The notes: generated by a model from the letters alone, not told the origin. DNA of 64,000 nucleotides from Selenomonas sputigena (GCF_026015965.1 NZ_CP110383.1:186001-250000); one strand, 5' to 3'; shown: positions 50,811 to 60,074, counted from the stretch's first letter. A program made the numbers and translations.

Positions 50811-51668
50811 GTGACGGATGTCGGCAAGAGTCCGGCCGTACCGGAAGCGGGCGCGGAGAAATCGCCCGAGGACGGCACGGGCAGAAAGCCGAACTACAAG
50901 AACTGGCTGCCGCGCCGCATGATTGCGGCGGCGCTCCTGGCAGCTGTCCTCTTCTGGGCATTTTTCGCGCTCGCGCTCGCTTTTTTGCCGCGTGCGGGCG
51001 CGTGGCTTGCCCTCGACGGCTTCCTCGCGCTCGCGGCTCTCGCTTCGACGCTCCTCACATTTTGGTTCTGCGCCCTCTACCGCATGTTTTCTTACGACGG
51101 CAAGCGGCAGTTGGCGCGGCAGATCGTTGAGGGAACGGCGGCATTTGTCAAGCTTCCCGTAGGCGGGCGCATCCTCGACGTCGGCTGCGGCAGCGGCGCT
51201 CTGACGATCGCCTGCGCGAAGGGGAATCCCGCGTGCCAGGCGATCGGCGTCGACCTCTGGCGCGGCGTCTACGCCTCGTTCAGTCAGCGGATCTGCGAGG
51301 AGAATGCGGCGGCTGAGGGCGTGACGAATGTGGAGTTCCGCCCGGGCGACGCCCTCAAGCTCGATTTCCCCGACGAGAGTTTCGATGCGGTGACGAGCAA
51401 CTATGTCTATCACAATATCCCAAAGATCTCGGGGCAGACGATGCTCGAAGAGACATTTCGCGTCCTGAAGAAGGGCGGCGTCTTCGCGATTCATGACATT
51501 ATGGAGCGCGGCAAGTACGGCGATATGGAAGCGTTCGCCGCCAAGCTGAAGGATGAGGGCTACGAGGAGGTCGAACTTCTCGACACGGCCAAGGGCATGT
51601 TCATGAGTCAAGGAGAGGCGCGCTTCATGTGCTGCAGCGCCTCCAAGCTGCTTGTCGGCAGGAAGTGA
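50811..51668 (+). CDS. Membrane-anchored class I SAM methyltransferase
   Basis: The 285-residue protein has two N-terminal hydrophobic helices (MIAAALLAAVLFWAFFALAL; LDGFLALAALASTLLTFWFC), then a Rossmann methyltransferase with motif I ILDVGCGSGALTIA, GVDLWRGVYASFSQR, and VTSNYVYHNIPK. The membrane anchor suggests a lipid, quinone or membrane-protein substrate. The GTG start at 50811 directly follows the fumC stop, so it is cotranscribed with fumC. The ribosome site GAGGAG lies within the fumC end. Confidence 0.82.
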   Translation: MTDVGKSPAVPEAGAEKSPEDGTGRKPNYKNWLPRRMIAAALLAAVLFWAFFALALAFLPRAGAWLALDGFLALAALASTLLTFWFCALYRMFSYDGKRQLARQIVEGTAAFVKLPVGGRILDVGCGSGALTIACAKGNPACQAIGVDLWRGVYASFSQRICEENAAAEGVTNVEFRPGDALKLDFPDESFDAVTSNYVYHNIPKISGQTMLEETFRVLKKGGVFAIHDIMERGKYGDMEAFAAKLKDEGYEEVELLDTAKGMFMSQGEARFMCCSASKLLVGRK

Positions 51669-51690
51669 AGTCGTCGTAACAGAAAAGTGG

Positions 51691-51732
51691 AAGGCTGTGC
51701 ATGAGTCGGTTCGACTCGTGCGCAGCCTTTTT
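51691..51732 (+). terminator. Rho-independent terminator of fumC operon
   Basis: AAGGCTGTGCATGAGTCG pairs with CGACTCGTGCGCAGCCTT with few mismatches, followed by a T tract. Confidence 0.92.
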
Positions 51733-52057
51733 TGCAGGAGGGGCGGCGCACGATGCCCGATAGGCGGGTGCTGCGTGCATATTTTGCACGCAAGCGACAT
51801 GGGGCAAACGTCCTTTAAATATTGTTAGAAATTACTCATGAAATTCGTCTGCGGAGTTTTGATTGCTCGTATTTCTTTCTTTTACAGCAGAAAGTCGTTT
51901 CCTTCTATGCAGATTCATCGCAATTCATGTATATTGGAATCAACTGTCAGGGAGTTTTCTTGTTTTGCCTGAATTATCAGAAAAAACTTTCTTCTCGCAA
52001 AGAGAGATTTTTGTTCTATAATAAAAGAAAGGTTGGGAGAGAAAGAGGAGGTATCTT
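51733..52057. other. Intergenic region upstream of the chemoreceptor gene
   Basis: No gene is seen. GGCGGCGCACGATGCCC...GCTGCGTG at 51745-51780 faintly resembles the second hairpin of the three-copy element but lacks its first stem. TGCGTGCA...TGCACGCA (51772-51792) is a small inverted repeat. TATAAT at 52017-52022 is a likely -10 for the chemoreceptor gene, with no clear -35. The right half is AT-rich. Confidence 0.35.
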
Positions 52058-54025
52058 ATGAAACTGAAACCGAAGATGCTCTTGGGTATCGGAATCCCGC
52101 TCGTTGCGGTCTTCCTCATCGTGGGATTCGCGATCAGCACGATGGCAAGCTCGGCGCTGTCGGAGTCGAAGCAGAGAAGCATGTATGAGATGGGCGAGCA
52201 TTATGCTAATGCCATCGACAAGATCGTGGAGATGAACCGCGTCGCTGTCGAAACGGCGACGGTGAATTGGGATGAGGCGATGCCCGAGGGCGAGGCGCTG
52301 CACGAGGCGCTGCTGCACATGGCGGAACGCCCGGGCGTCGTCTCCGCCTATATCGGCAGGGCGGACGGCAGCGCGGCGACGAGCGCGTCCTTCCGCGCGG
52401 GCTACGACCCGAGGGAGCGCCCGTGGTACAAGGAGGCGGCCGCTGCTCCTGACAAGACGATCATATCCAAGCCGTACAAGGCGGCGTCCACGGGCAAGCC
52501 CGTCTTGACGATCAGCCGTGCCATCGAGAAGAACGGGGAGATCAAGGGCGTCGCCGCCATTGATATTTCGCTCGAAGCTGTCGGGGACATCGTACGGGAC
52601 GTCAAGGTCGGTGAGACGGGGTCGCTCGTCATCTTAGGGCCGGAGACGGAGTACATCTACCACACGAAGTATACGGTGGACGACCGACTCAACGAGATCG
52701 ACGGCGGCGCTTACAAGGATCTGGCGGCGAAGCTTACGACAGGCAAGCCCGAGCAGATCGAAGCCGAATATCAGGGCAGCAAGAAGTTTTATGCAGGCGT
52801 TCCCGTCGGGGAGACGGGCTGGACGGTGCTCATCGCCCTGCCGCGCGACGAGGCGAATGCCGCCGTCACGCACATGAGCATGCTCGTCGTCGCGATCTGC
52901 CTCGCGGCTCTCGCGCTGCTTCTCGGCATCACCTATGTATTGCTCCATGCGGTGACGACGCCGATCGGCGTCCTGTGCTCGCTGATGGAGAAGATCGCGG
53001 GCGGCGACCTCACGACGCATCTTCCCGCGAGCAGCCGCTCCGATGAGATCGGCACCCTGCAGAACAGCTGCCGCGACATGATGACGAGCCTGCAGACGAT
53101 GGTCAAGACGACGAAGGAAGCCGCCGACCATGTGTCGGAGTCGAGCGAGGAATTGACGGCAAGCTCCTCGCAGTCGGCGGACGCGGCGCAGTCGGCGGCG
53201 GAAGCCGTCGTCGTCATCGCCGAGGAAAGTGCGCGTCAGAGTACGATCGTTGAGGATGCAACAGGAAAGGTCATGGGCGTCAACGATGAGATGAAGACGA
53301 TTCGCTCGGCGGTCGACAAGGCGCAGCAGGCGGTTGCCTCGACAGGCGAGGCTACCGAGGAAGGCGCGGAAAAGCTCAGGGGTGCGATCAAGGGCGTCGA
53401 AGGGCTGGCCGATGGCTCGGCAAAGACGAGCGCGGCGGTCGAAAAGCTCTACGAGGGCTCGAAGAACATCGCTGAGATCAACGAGCTGATCACGAGCATC
53501 GCAGGACAGACGAAACTCCTCGCGCTCAACGCGGCGATCGAGGCGGCGCGCGCGGGCGAGCAGGGCAAGGGATTCGCCGTCGTCGCCGACGAGGTGCGAA
53601 AGCTCGCCGAGCAGAGCGAGCAGGCGGCGCAGGAGATCGGCACAGTCATCGGCAAGAACTCGGAAGAGATCGAGCATGTATTCTCGCTGACGAAGAGCCA
53701 GCAGGACGATGTGCGCGAGAATGTGCGAGAGGTCAAAGAAGCAGGCGAGAAGTTCCGCCGCATTATGGGGCTTGTCGAGGAGCTTGAGGGCGAGATCGAA
53801 TCCGTCGTCAAGATCAGCGAGAAGGTGCAGAAGAGCTGCGCCGAGACGGCGGCCGCCGTGCAGGAGATCAATGAGGTCTCGCATACGGTGCAGCAGAAGG
53901 CGACCGACGTCTCCGCCGTATCGGAGGAGCAGGCGGCCTCGACCGAGGAGATCGCCGCCGCCAGCCAGACGCTCGCGCATCTGGCGGAGCAGCTGCAGCA
54001 AGGCGTGCAGAAGTTCCGACTGTGA
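52058..54025 (+). CDS. Methyl-accepting chemotaxis protein with dCache-like sensor
   Basis: The 655-residue protein has a first transmembrane helix at about 8-30, a periplasmic dCache_1-like ligand domain (about 35-275; [44 protein letters not shown]), a second helix (276-298), HAMP (about 300-350), and a long signalling coiled coil with the hairpin tip ([49 protein letters not shown]). It senses an extracellular ligand, possibly an amino or organic acid, and controls CheA. The C-terminal tail is duplicated at 54608. Confidence 0.95.
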   Translation: MKLKPKMLLGIGIPLVAVFLIVGFAISTMASSALSESKQRSMYEMGEHYANAIDKIVEMNRVAVETATVNWDEAMPEGEALHEALLHMAERPGVVSAYIGRADGSAATSASFRAGYDPRERPWYKEAAAAPDKTIISKPYKAASTGKPVLTISRAIEKNGEIKGVAAIDISLEAVGDIVRDVKVGETGSLVILGPETEYIYHTKYTVDDRLNEIDGGAYKDLAAKLTTGKPEQIEAEYQGSKKFYAGVPVGETGWTVLIALPRDEANAAVTHMSMLVVAICLAALALLLGITYVLLHAVTTPIGVLCSLMEKIAGGDLTTHLPASSRSDEIGTLQNSCRDMMTSLQTMVKTTKEAADHVSESSEELTASSSQSADAAQSAAEAVVVIAEESARQSTIVEDATGKVMGVNDEMKTIRSAVDKAQQAVASTGEATEEGAEKLRGAIKGVEGLADGSAKTSAAVEKLYEGSKNIAEINELITSIAGQTKLLALNAAIEAARAGEQGKGFAVVADEVRKLAEQSEQAAQEIGTVIGKNSEEIEHVFSLTKSQQDDVRENVREVKEAGEKFRRIMGLVEELEGEIESVVKISEKVQKSCAETAAAVQEINEVSHTVQQKATDVSAVSEEQAASTEEIAAASQTLAHLAEQLQQGVQKFRL

Positions 54026-54065
54026 GATGGAGCCTGCGGCATGCGGGCGCAAGACAAAAGGGAAT

Positions 54066-54116
54066 AAGGCAAGGGACGAGAGCGGTGAAGCGCATCTTGC
54101 CCCTTGTTCTTTTTTA
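54066..54116 (+). terminator. Probable terminator after the chemoreceptor gene
   Basis: AAGGCAAG (54066-54073) pairs with CTTGCCCCTT across a long loop, followed by GTTCTTTTTT. Confidence 0.6.
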
Positions 54117-54140
54117 GAAGGAAAAGGAAGGAGCTGGAAG

Positions 54141-54608
54141 ATGGAAAGAATGAGCACGCTTTGCTATATCGAGCGCGAGGGCAAGTATCTGATGCTGCAC
54201 CGCACAATCAAGGAGAACGATGTCAATCACGGCAAGTGGATCGGCGTCGGCGGTCACTTCGAGGCGGACGAGTCGCCCGAGGAATGCCTGCTGCGCGAGG
54301 TGGAGGAGGAGACGGGATATCGGCTCGTTCGCTGGCAGTTCCGCGCACTCGTCACGTTCGTTTCAGGCGACGGAGTGACGGAGTACATGCATCTTTTCAC
54401 GGCGGATCGCTTCACGGGAGAGCCGATCTCTTGCGACGAGGGAGAACTCGCCTGGGTGGAAAAGGAGCGCATAGAGAGTTTGGAACTTTGGGAGGGCGAC
54501 CGCATCTTTCTGCGCCTTCTGGCGCAAGATGTGCCGTTTTTCACATTGAAGCTCGTCTACGATGGTGCGGGCGGGCTGCTTGAGCATTGTCTGCATCGCT
54601 ATGCGTGA
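54141..54608 (+). CDS. Nudix hydrolase, MutT-like
   Basis: The 155-residue protein carries a full Nudix box, GGHFEADESPEECLLREVEEETGY (GX5EX7REUXEEXGU), after VNHGKWIGVG. It likely hydrolyses 8-oxo-dGTP or another nucleoside diphosphate derivative. Start at ATG 54141 behind AAGGAG; a larger in-frame ORF upstream is antisense-like noise over the chemoreceptor gene. Its stop overlaps the ATG of the duplicated chemoreceptor tail (TGATG). Confidence 0.88.
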   Translation: MERMSTLCYIEREGKYLMLHRTIKENDVNHGKWIGVGGHFEADESPEECLLREVEEETGYRLVRWQFRALVTFVSGDGVTEYMHLFTADRFTGEPISCDEGELAWVEKERIESLELWEGDRIFLRLLAQDVPFFTLKLVYDGAGGLLEHCLHRYA

Positions 54609-54739
54609 TGAAAGCGACGGACGTCTCCGCCGTATCGGAGGAGCAGGCGGCATCGAACGAGGAAATCGCCGCCGCCAGCCAGACGCTCGCCGATCTCGCC
54701 GAACGTCTGCAGGCGGGCGTGGAAAAGTTTCGCCTGTGA
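54608..54739 (+). pseudogene. Detached duplicate of the chemoreceptor C-terminal tail
   Basis: A 43-codon frame reads [14 protein letters not shown]...LQAGVEKFRL and ends with a stop. It is nearly identical to the last 42 residues of the chemoreceptor ending at 54025 and is conserved at the DNA level. It lacks the sensor, HAMP and signalling tip, so it is a relic of a second receptor gene or of a recombination event. Because its ATG overlaps the Nudix stop, it may still be translated. Confidence 0.8.
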
Positions 54740-54787
54740 TGAGGATGAAAATCGCTCAAAGCCTTGAAAATAAAGGCTTTGCGGCAC

Positions 54788-54816
54788 TTGACAGGGACGG
54801 ATTCTGCGCTTATAAT
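54788..54816 (+). promoter_or_regulatory. Promoter of the second HMA2 operon
   Basis: Consensus TTGACA (54788-54793) and TATAAT (54811-54816), 17-base spacer. A stem AAAGCCTT/AAGGCTTT at 54758-54780 just upstream may end transcripts from the Nudix/tail region. Confidence 0.85.
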
Positions 54817-54931
54817 AAGCGGAAATGCGAGGATATGGACGCGGTCTGCTCACGGGGCGGATCGCCTCCTGCGAGGAGGCGTTTGCCGCTTCGTTCCTCA
54901 AGGAAATCAAAGGATATATGGAGGTAACATC

Positions 54932-55135
54932 ATGGGTGATCTTGGATTTGGCAAGCCGATTTTCTGGGTGGGTCTCGCTGCGGGCATCGTGGCGGGTGCG
55001 CTCGGCTATCGCTGCGTGCAGAAGCGCTGCGCGGCGAAGAAGGCGGCTGCTGCCGCACTGCCGCAGGCATCGCTCGAAGAGCTTCTGCAGCAGAAGGCGG
55101 AGATCGAGGCTCTGATCGAGGCGCAGCAGGCGTAA
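54932..55135 (+). CDS. Small membrane protein with C-terminal coiled coil (paralogue of the 40999 gene)
   Basis: The 67-residue protein has one hydrophobic helix (WVGLAAGIVAGALGYRC) then a helical tail (LEELLQQKAEIEALIEAQQA). Helix and tail align with the protein at 40999, though here two cysteines (YRCVQKRC) follow the helix. It pairs with the adjacent HMA2 gene one base downstream. Function is unknown but clearly tied to the HMA2 module. Confidence 0.75.
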   Translation: MGDLGFGKPIFWVGLAAGIVAGALGYRCVQKRCAAKKAAAAALPQASLEELLQQKAEIEALIEAQQA

Positions 55136-55136
55136 G

Positions 55137-55439
55137 ATGGGCATTCTCTCGGCGTTGGGCATACCAACGAACAAGTTCGAGCTCTTCCTGCGTTCCGTCG
55201 AGGTTTCGTCCTACATCCCCGGGCGCATACGGCTGCACAGCAAGATGCTCGTCGGCAGCCCCAAGGTGGAGAAGGAACTTCTGGCGTACCTTCGCTCGTA
55301 TTCGGAGCTGAGCGAGGTGGAGACGAGCACGGCGACAGGCTCGATCCTCATCAAGTACACGCCGCAGCTTCTCCATACGAACGAGGAGCTGACGCGTGCG
55401 GAAGCGTACATCAAGGAGCACGCGAAGAATCGCAAATGA
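55137..55439 (+). CDS. HMA2-type domain protein, short form
   Basis: The 100-residue protein is essentially one HMA2-like domain: YIPGRIRLHSKMLVGSPKVEKELLAYL, SEVETSTATGSILIKYTPQ. It lacks the membrane helices of the paralogue at 41331 and has no CxxC. It starts one base after the previous stop, so translation is probably coupled. It may bind the same ATPase or act as a soluble partner. Confidence 0.75.
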   Translation: MGILSALGIPTNKFELFLRSVEVSSYIPGRIRLHSKMLVGSPKVEKELLAYLRSYSELSEVETSTATGSILIKYTPQLLHTNEELTRAEAYIKEHAKNRK

Positions 55440-55443
55440 GCGG

Positions 55444-55494
55444 AAAAATCCGCCTGCCCCGCTGTATCGGACAGCGAGACGGGCGGATTTTTTT
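55444..55494 (+). terminator. Rho-independent terminator
   Basis: AAAAATCCGCC and GGCGGATTTTT form the outer stem around an inner GCTG/CAGC stem, followed by T residues. Confidence 0.92.
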
Positions 55495-55561
55495 AGGAAG
55501 CGCTGATAAAATGAGGTTGCTCGAATTTGACAGGCGGGCGGCGGCCTTTATTCACGGTTTT

Positions 55562-56038
55562 TCAATAGAGCTGCGCCTTCCAGTAGGCGAGGTCAGGCTC
55601 GTTCAAGGGCAGGTCGACGCTGTAGCCGTTGTCGTAGCGGATCTTGACGCGAACCTCGTCGGCCTTTCTGAGGAGCGGCAGCAGCTGGGGGGAGACGTTG
55701 AGGAAGAATTTGTTCGTGTTCTTCAGCGAGGTCTCGGGGCTGTATTCCTTGAGGTCGTAGCTTGGCGGCTCCTGCTTGACGATAGCGTCGATGTCCCAGG
55801 CGTCGCCATCGGCGCTTATGGTCACGAGCGGCTTTGGCTTCGCGCTGCTGTAGCGGTAGTCCCACATCGTGAGCGTCGCGCCTTCGACGCGGCCGCTTTC
55901 GTCGTAGGAGCCTTGGAAGTCGATCTTGCAGTAGGCGGAGAGGCTCTTTGCCGTGCGGTGGTCGGCGGTGTAGGTGTAGCCGAAGCCGAAGGCGCCGCAG
56001 AGGATGAGGAGGAGGCCGAAGTAGAGGAAGATTTTCAT
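55562..56038 (-). CDS. Hypothetical secreted or membrane-anchored protein
   Basis: The 158-residue protein begins MKIFLYFGLLLILCGAFGFGYTYT, a signal peptide or anchor with a possible lipobox-like cysteine at residue 14. The remainder is a mixed, probably beta-rich domain (KIDFQGSYDESGRVEGATLTMWDY; VRVKIRYDNGYSVDLPL) that I cannot assign. ATG 56038 has GGAG upstream, and longer in-frame upstream residues lack the signal sequence at their start. It is divergent from the ROK kinase gene. Confidence 0.7.
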   Translation of the reverse strand: MKIFLYFGLLLILCGAFGFGYTYTADHRTAKSLSAYCKIDFQGSYDESGRVEGATLTMWDYRYSSAKPKPLVTISADGDAWDIDAIVKQEPPSYDLKEYSPETSLKNTNKFFLNVSPQLLPLLRKADEVRVKIRYDNGYSVDLPLNEPDLAYWKAQLY

Positions 56039-56121
56039 AGGGGTTCTCCGTTCCGCCCGCGCCGCTTCTGCACGTCTTTCGGAGAGAGCTGTTCGCGATG
56101 CGGGCATGTTTTCTTCCTCTT

Positions 56122-56184
56122 ATTATACTTTATGCGCCGCGCCTTGTCACTACCATTGCGCCCGTGCGCCTCCTGTGCTATAGT
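56122..56184. promoter_or_regulatory. Divergent promoter pair
   Basis: Plus strand: TTGCGC (56156-56161) and TATAGT (56179-56184), 17-base spacer, for the ROK gene. Minus strand: GTGACA (56150-56145) and TATAAT (56127-56122), 17-base spacer, for the secreted protein. The two -35 boxes are only five bases apart, so one regulator could affect both. Confidence 0.65.
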
Positions 56185-56223
56185 GGTAGGAACGATGTTC
56201 AATATTTTCGAGGATGGGAGTCC

Positions 56224-57159
56224 ATGGAAGAAAATTTCATTTGCTTGGATATTGGCGGCACTTCGATCAAGTATGCGCTTGCCGCGGGAGGCAGGCTGCG
56301 CGAGAAAGGTTCTGTGCCGACGGAAGGGCGGACGGCGGGGGCGCAGGGCGTAGCCGAGAAGGTGCTCGCCATCGTCGATGCTTTTCGGGGAAGAGGCGTC
56401 TCGGGCGTCGCGATCTCGACGCTCGGCATCGTCGATCCGGTCGCGGGCAAGGTCATCTATGCAGGTTCTAGCATCAAGGACTACACGGGATTTGCCCTCA
56501 AGGCTCTTGTCGAGGAGTCGACGGGGATTCCCTGCACGGTTGAGAACGATGTGAACTGCGCGGGGCTTGGCGAGTATTGGCTCGGTGCAGGCCGCGGCGT
56601 GCGTTCGCTTGTCTGTTTGACGGTCGGCACGGACGTCGGGGCTTCCATCCTTTTCAACGGCAGGCTCTGGCGCGGCGCGAACTACAGCGCGGGCGAGGCC
56701 GGCAGCATGAGGCTCGCGGGCGGCAGGTTCGGCGATCTCGCTTCCGTACGCCGCATGGTGCAGCGCGCGGCGAAGGCGCACGGCATCGCCGAGGAGCTTG
56801 ATGGTGAGACGGTGTTCGCGTGGGCGCGCGCGGGTGACGCCGATGCGGTGAATGCTATCGCAGGGCTCATCGCTCCGCTCGCCGAGGGGATTGCGAATAT
56901 CTGCTACATACTCAATCCCGAGCGCATCGTTCTCGGCGGAGCGGTGATGGCGGAGAGGCAGTATCTGGCGCCGCGCATTCTTGCGGACTTGGAAGAGGCA
57001 GTGCCGCGTCCTTTCCGCTCCGCGACGCAGCTCGCTTTCGCTGAGCTGGGCAACGATGCAGGACTCATGGGCGCACTCTATCACTTCCTTCAGCGCCGCC
57101 AGGACACGCAGGAGAGGATGCAGAATTCAGGAACGGGAGAGGCGGGAAAGGTCAGATGA
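56224..57159 (+). CDS. ROK-family sugar kinase
   Basis: The 311-residue protein has the ATP motif CLDIGGTSIKYALA (8-21), a GIVDPVAGKVIYAGS segment, ENDVNCAGLGEYW and TVGTDVGASI, with a second half near VLGGAVMAE. The usual ROK zinc motif CxCGxxGC is not visible, so it resembles zinc-less ROK kinases. Overlap with nagA suggests N-acetyl-amino-sugar phosphorylation, for example N-acetylglucosamine or N-acetylmannosamine, before deacetylation. Confidence 0.85.
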   Translation: MEENFICLDIGGTSIKYALAAGGRLREKGSVPTEGRTAGAQGVAEKVLAIVDAFRGRGVSGVAISTLGIVDPVAGKVIYAGSSIKDYTGFALKALVEESTGIPCTVENDVNCAGLGEYWLGAGRGVRSLVCLTVGTDVGASILFNGRLWRGANYSAGEAGSMRLAGGRFGDLASVRRMVQRAAKAHGIAEELDGETVFAWARAGDADAVNAIAGLIAPLAEGIANICYILNPERIVLGGAVMAERQYLAPRILADLEEAVPRPFRSATQLAFAELGNDAGLMGALYHFLQRRQDTQERMQNSGTGEAGKVR

Positions 57160-58361
57160 AGGCGATCATCAATGGACGGCTCTTGCTGCCGAACATGGAG
57201 GGCGATTTCCGTGTCATGGAAGATATGGCGCTTCTCTACGACGAGCGCATCGAGCGGATCATTGACATGGATGAGGTGGAGGCGGAAGCGGGCATCGACG
57301 AGGTGCACGACGCGCATGGGCTGTTCGTCTCGCCGGGCTTCATCAACGTGCATGTGCACGGTGCATGCGGCTGGGATGTGATGGACGCGGCGGCGGAAGA
57401 GGCGCTGCCGGCCATCAGCCGTTACCTCGCACGCACGGGCGTCGCCTCGTGGCTCGCGACGACGATGACGGCGGGAGAGGACGCGGTGCACGCTGCCTTC
57501 GAGCGCGTGCGCAGTGCCATGCGCATGACGCCCGAGGGCGCGCGCATCCTCGGCGTGCACATGGAAGGCCCTTTCATCAGCAAGGCATATAAGGGAGCAC
57601 AGGCGGAGGAGGCGATTGTACGCGCCGACTACGATTGGATCGACTCCTTCGAGGATGTCGTGCGCATCGTGACCTTGGCGCCCGAGGAGCTGGACGGCAA
57701 GTATACGTTCATCGACCGCTGCCGCGATGCGGGCATCCTCGTTTCGATCGGCCATTCGAGCGCGGACTACGGGACGGCGCTCGAAGTCATAGAGAAGCAC
57801 GGCGTCACGCACATCACGCACTGCTTCAACGCCATGAGCGGACTGCACCAGCGTCATCCGGGCATCGTCGGCGCGGCGCTCGATACCAAGGTCAACTGCG
57901 AACTCATCGCTGACAATATCCACGTCGATCCTGCGGCGCAGCGCATCCTCTACCATGCGAAGGAGGGCAGGAACATCATCCTCGTGACAGATTCGATGCG
58001 TGCGGCCGGCATGGGCAGCGGCGTCTTCGAGCTGGGCGGGCAGGAGGTCACGGTCAAGGGAACGCGCGCAGAGTTGGCGGACGGCACGCTCGCGGGCAGT
58101 GTGCTCGCGATGAATGAGGCGGTTCGGAACTTCGCGCGGACGACGCGCGCGCCCATCGAGCGCGTCGTCGAGATGGTCACGCGCACGCCTGCTGAGGAAC
58201 TTGGCATCTATGAGGAGACGGGTTCTTTGGAGGAGGAGAAGCGAGCCGATCTCACGCTCTTTGATGATGATCTCAACATCGCCGCGACGATCGTTGGCGG
58301 GCGTCTCTCCTACATCGCCGCGCCTGACGCCTTGGACGGCGAGTGGAGGAACAGAGAGTAG
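57156..58361 (+). CDS. nagA: N-acetylglucosamine-6-phosphate deacetylase
   Basis: The 401-residue amidohydrolase has VSPGFINVHVHGACGWDVMD, GVHMEGPFIS with the metal-site glutamate, IGHSSADY, THCFNAMSGLHQR, and TDSMRAAGM with the catalytic aspartate. It makes glucosamine-6-phosphate and acetate. The ATG overlaps the ROK stop (ATGA), and the pair forms an amino-sugar salvage unit. No nagB is in view. Confidence 0.94.
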   Translation: MKAIINGRLLLPNMEGDFRVMEDMALLYDERIERIIDMDEVEAEAGIDEVHDAHGLFVSPGFINVHVHGACGWDVMDAAAEEALPAISRYLARTGVASWLATTMTAGEDAVHAAFERVRSAMRMTPEGARILGVHMEGPFISKAYKGAQAEEAIVRADYDWIDSFEDVVRIVTLAPEELDGKYTFIDRCRDAGILVSIGHSSADYGTALEVIEKHGVTHITHCFNAMSGLHQRHPGIVGAALDTKVNCELIADNIHVDPAAQRILYHAKEGRNIILVTDSMRAAGMGSGVFELGGQEVTVKGTRAELADGTLAGSVLAMNEAVRNFARTTRAPIERVVEMVTRTPAEELGIYEETGSLEEEKRADLTLFDDDLNIAATIVGGRLSYIAAPDALDGEWRNRE

Positions 58362-58400
58362 AGGGAAGGCTTCAAGAAGGCAAGGGAAGGGGTCTGGCGG

Positions 58401-59207
58401 ATGGCAATACGCATGATTGTGACGGATATGGACGGCACGTTGCTCGATGCGAAGAATGGCATCTCCGATGCGAATCGGACGGCGCTCAAGGAGGCGGCGG
58501 CAAAGGGCGTCCATGTGGCGATCGCCACGGGACGCATGCACCTCTCAGCTCTGCCCTACGCGAAGGAGATCAGCGTCACGGCGCCGATCGTTTCGTGCAA
58601 CGGTGCTCTCGTCAAGACGACGGCGGGCAAGGAGCTTTTCGCTTCGCCCATCGCACCTGACGTGGTGCGAGAAATTCTCGACTGCATGAAAGCGCGCGGT
58701 TGGTACGTGCAGCTCTATACGGACGAGGGGCTTTTCTTTTGCGAGCGTGACCGTCGCGCCTGCGCCTACGAGAAGAGCGCGGGCATCGAAGGAAAGGTCG
58801 TCGGCTGGGATGGCCTCTATGCACTGGGGACGCGCGTCTTCAAGCTGCTGTCGATCAGTGATCGCGCCGAGGAGACGGCGGCGCGTGCGGCGGAAATCTC
58901 GCGCATGTTCGAAGGCAAGGTTCGAGCCGTGCGCTCGAAGGAGAAGTACGTCGACATCATGGCTGTGGGCGTGTCGAAGGCGGCGAGCATCGAGCGCCTT
59001 GCTGCAAGTCTCGGCATCTCCCTGCAGGAGGTGCTGGCGCTCGGCGACTCGGACAACGACTGCGAGATGCTCGCTGCCGCGGGCATCGGCGTCGCCATGG
59101 CGACGGGCACGCCTGCAGCGCAGGAGGCGGCGGACTTTCTCGCAGAAAACGGAGCGGCGGACGGCGTGGCACGGGCTGTGCACGCCTATGTGCTGGAAGG
59201 AAAGTGA
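58401..59207 (+). CDS. Cof-type HAD-IIB phosphatase
   Basis: The 268-residue protein has the HAD nucleophile motif TDMDGTLLD (8-16), ATGRMHLSA, SCNGALVKT, and GDSDNDCEMLAAAGIGVAM near the C terminus, with the cap domain between. Cof-type enzymes dephosphorylate sugar phosphates, FMN or pyridoxal phosphate. It has a paralogue immediately downstream. The specific substrate is unknown. Confidence 0.9.
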   Translation: MAIRMIVTDMDGTLLDAKNGISDANRTALKEAAAKGVHVAIATGRMHLSALPYAKEISVTAPIVSCNGALVKTTAGKELFASPIAPDVVREILDCMKARGWYVQLYTDEGLFFCERDRRACAYEKSAGIEGKVVGWDGLYALGTRVFKLLSISDRAEETAARAAEISRMFEGKVRAVRSKEKYVDIMAVGVSKAASIERLAASLGISLQEVLALGDSDNDCEMLAAAGIGVAMATGTPAAQEAADFLAENGAADGVARAVHAYVLEGK

Positions 59208-59229
59208 AAGAAAGCATGAGGGATAGAGG

Positions 59230-60027
59230 ATGGCAATTCGGCTGATCGTGATGGATCTCGACGGCACGCTCTTGACTTCGGAAAAGATGGTGTCGGACTA
59301 CAGCAAGGATGTCTTGCGGCGGGCGATGGAAAAGGGCGTCGCTGTGACGCTGGCGACGGGGCGCATGCTGCTCTCGGCGAGCTACTTCGGCAGGATCATT
59401 GGGGCGAACGCGCCGATCATCTCGTGCAACGGTGCTCTGGTGCAGGCGCTCGATGCGACAGAGCCGCTCTTTTTGCGCGCTTTTTCGCCCGAGACGGTGG
59501 CGGAGCTTCTGACGTTTGCGCGGGAGAACGGCTGGTACGCGCAGTGGTACATCGGCGACGACATCTACGCTGAGGATTTCCGACCTGAGTATTTCACGGC
59601 CTACCGCACGGTGCAGGGCTTCGCCGTGCACGAGGTCGGCGAGGATTTCTCGCCGTACGTCGAGGGCGTTGCGCAGGTCGTCGTGCGCGACCTCGCGGGC
59701 GGCGTCGGCGCTATCGCCGCGTCGATCCGCGAGCGTTTCGCGGGACGCGTCGATCCGCAGCAGTCGAAGGGCTACACACTCGACCTTGTGCCGACGGGCG
59801 TATCGAAAGCGACGGGCATCGAGGCGATCCTGCGTGCGACGGGCATCGGGGCCGATGAGGTCATGGCATGTGGCGACTCGGACAATGACCTTTCCATGCT
59901 GCGTCTCGCAGGTACGAGTGTCGTCACGGCGAACGGACAGGAGGAAGCGAAGGCGCTCGCGACATACCTTGCGCCGAGCTGCGACGAGGACGGCGTGGCA
60001 AGGGCGATCGAGGAGCTTGTTCTTTAG
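59230..60027 (+). CDS. Cof-type HAD-IIB phosphatase, tandem paralogue
   Basis: The 265-residue protein has MDLDGTLLTSEKM (motif I), ATGRMLLSASYF, SCNGALVQA and GDSDNDLSMLRLAGTSVV. It has the same architecture as the gene 22 bases upstream, but a divergent cap (EDFRPEYFTAYRTVQG), so the pair likely arose by duplication and acts on different phosphates. It precedes the rapZ cluster. Confidence 0.9.
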   Translation: MAIRLIVMDLDGTLLTSEKMVSDYSKDVLRRAMEKGVAVTLATGRMLLSASYFGRIIGANAPIISCNGALVQALDATEPLFLRAFSPETVAELLTFARENGWYAQWYIGDDIYAEDFRPEYFTAYRTVQGFAVHEVGEDFSPYVEGVAQVVVRDLAGGVGAIAASIRERFAGRVDPQQSKGYTLDLVPTGVSKATGIEAILRATGIGADEVMACGDSDNDLSMLRLAGTSVVTANGQEEAKALATYLAPSCDEDGVARAIEELVL

Positions 60028-60074
60028 GGCTGGGTTTTTCAAGGGATTCTTATCAGTTTGCAGGGGTGGACAGC

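Noticed and set aside
51745-51792. Possible fourth copy of the leader element
   Set aside because: Only part of the second hairpin is similar and the first stem is absent.
49374-51800. Minus-strand open frame of about 800 codons over fumC and the methyltransferase gene
   Set aside because: Arg/His-rich shadow in GC-rich coding DNA; the plus strand holds well-conserved genes with ribosome sites and a terminator.
55436-56353. Plus-strand frame across the secreted protein and promoter region
   Set aside because: Starts in a terminator and runs antisense to a gene with a signal peptide and ribosome site.
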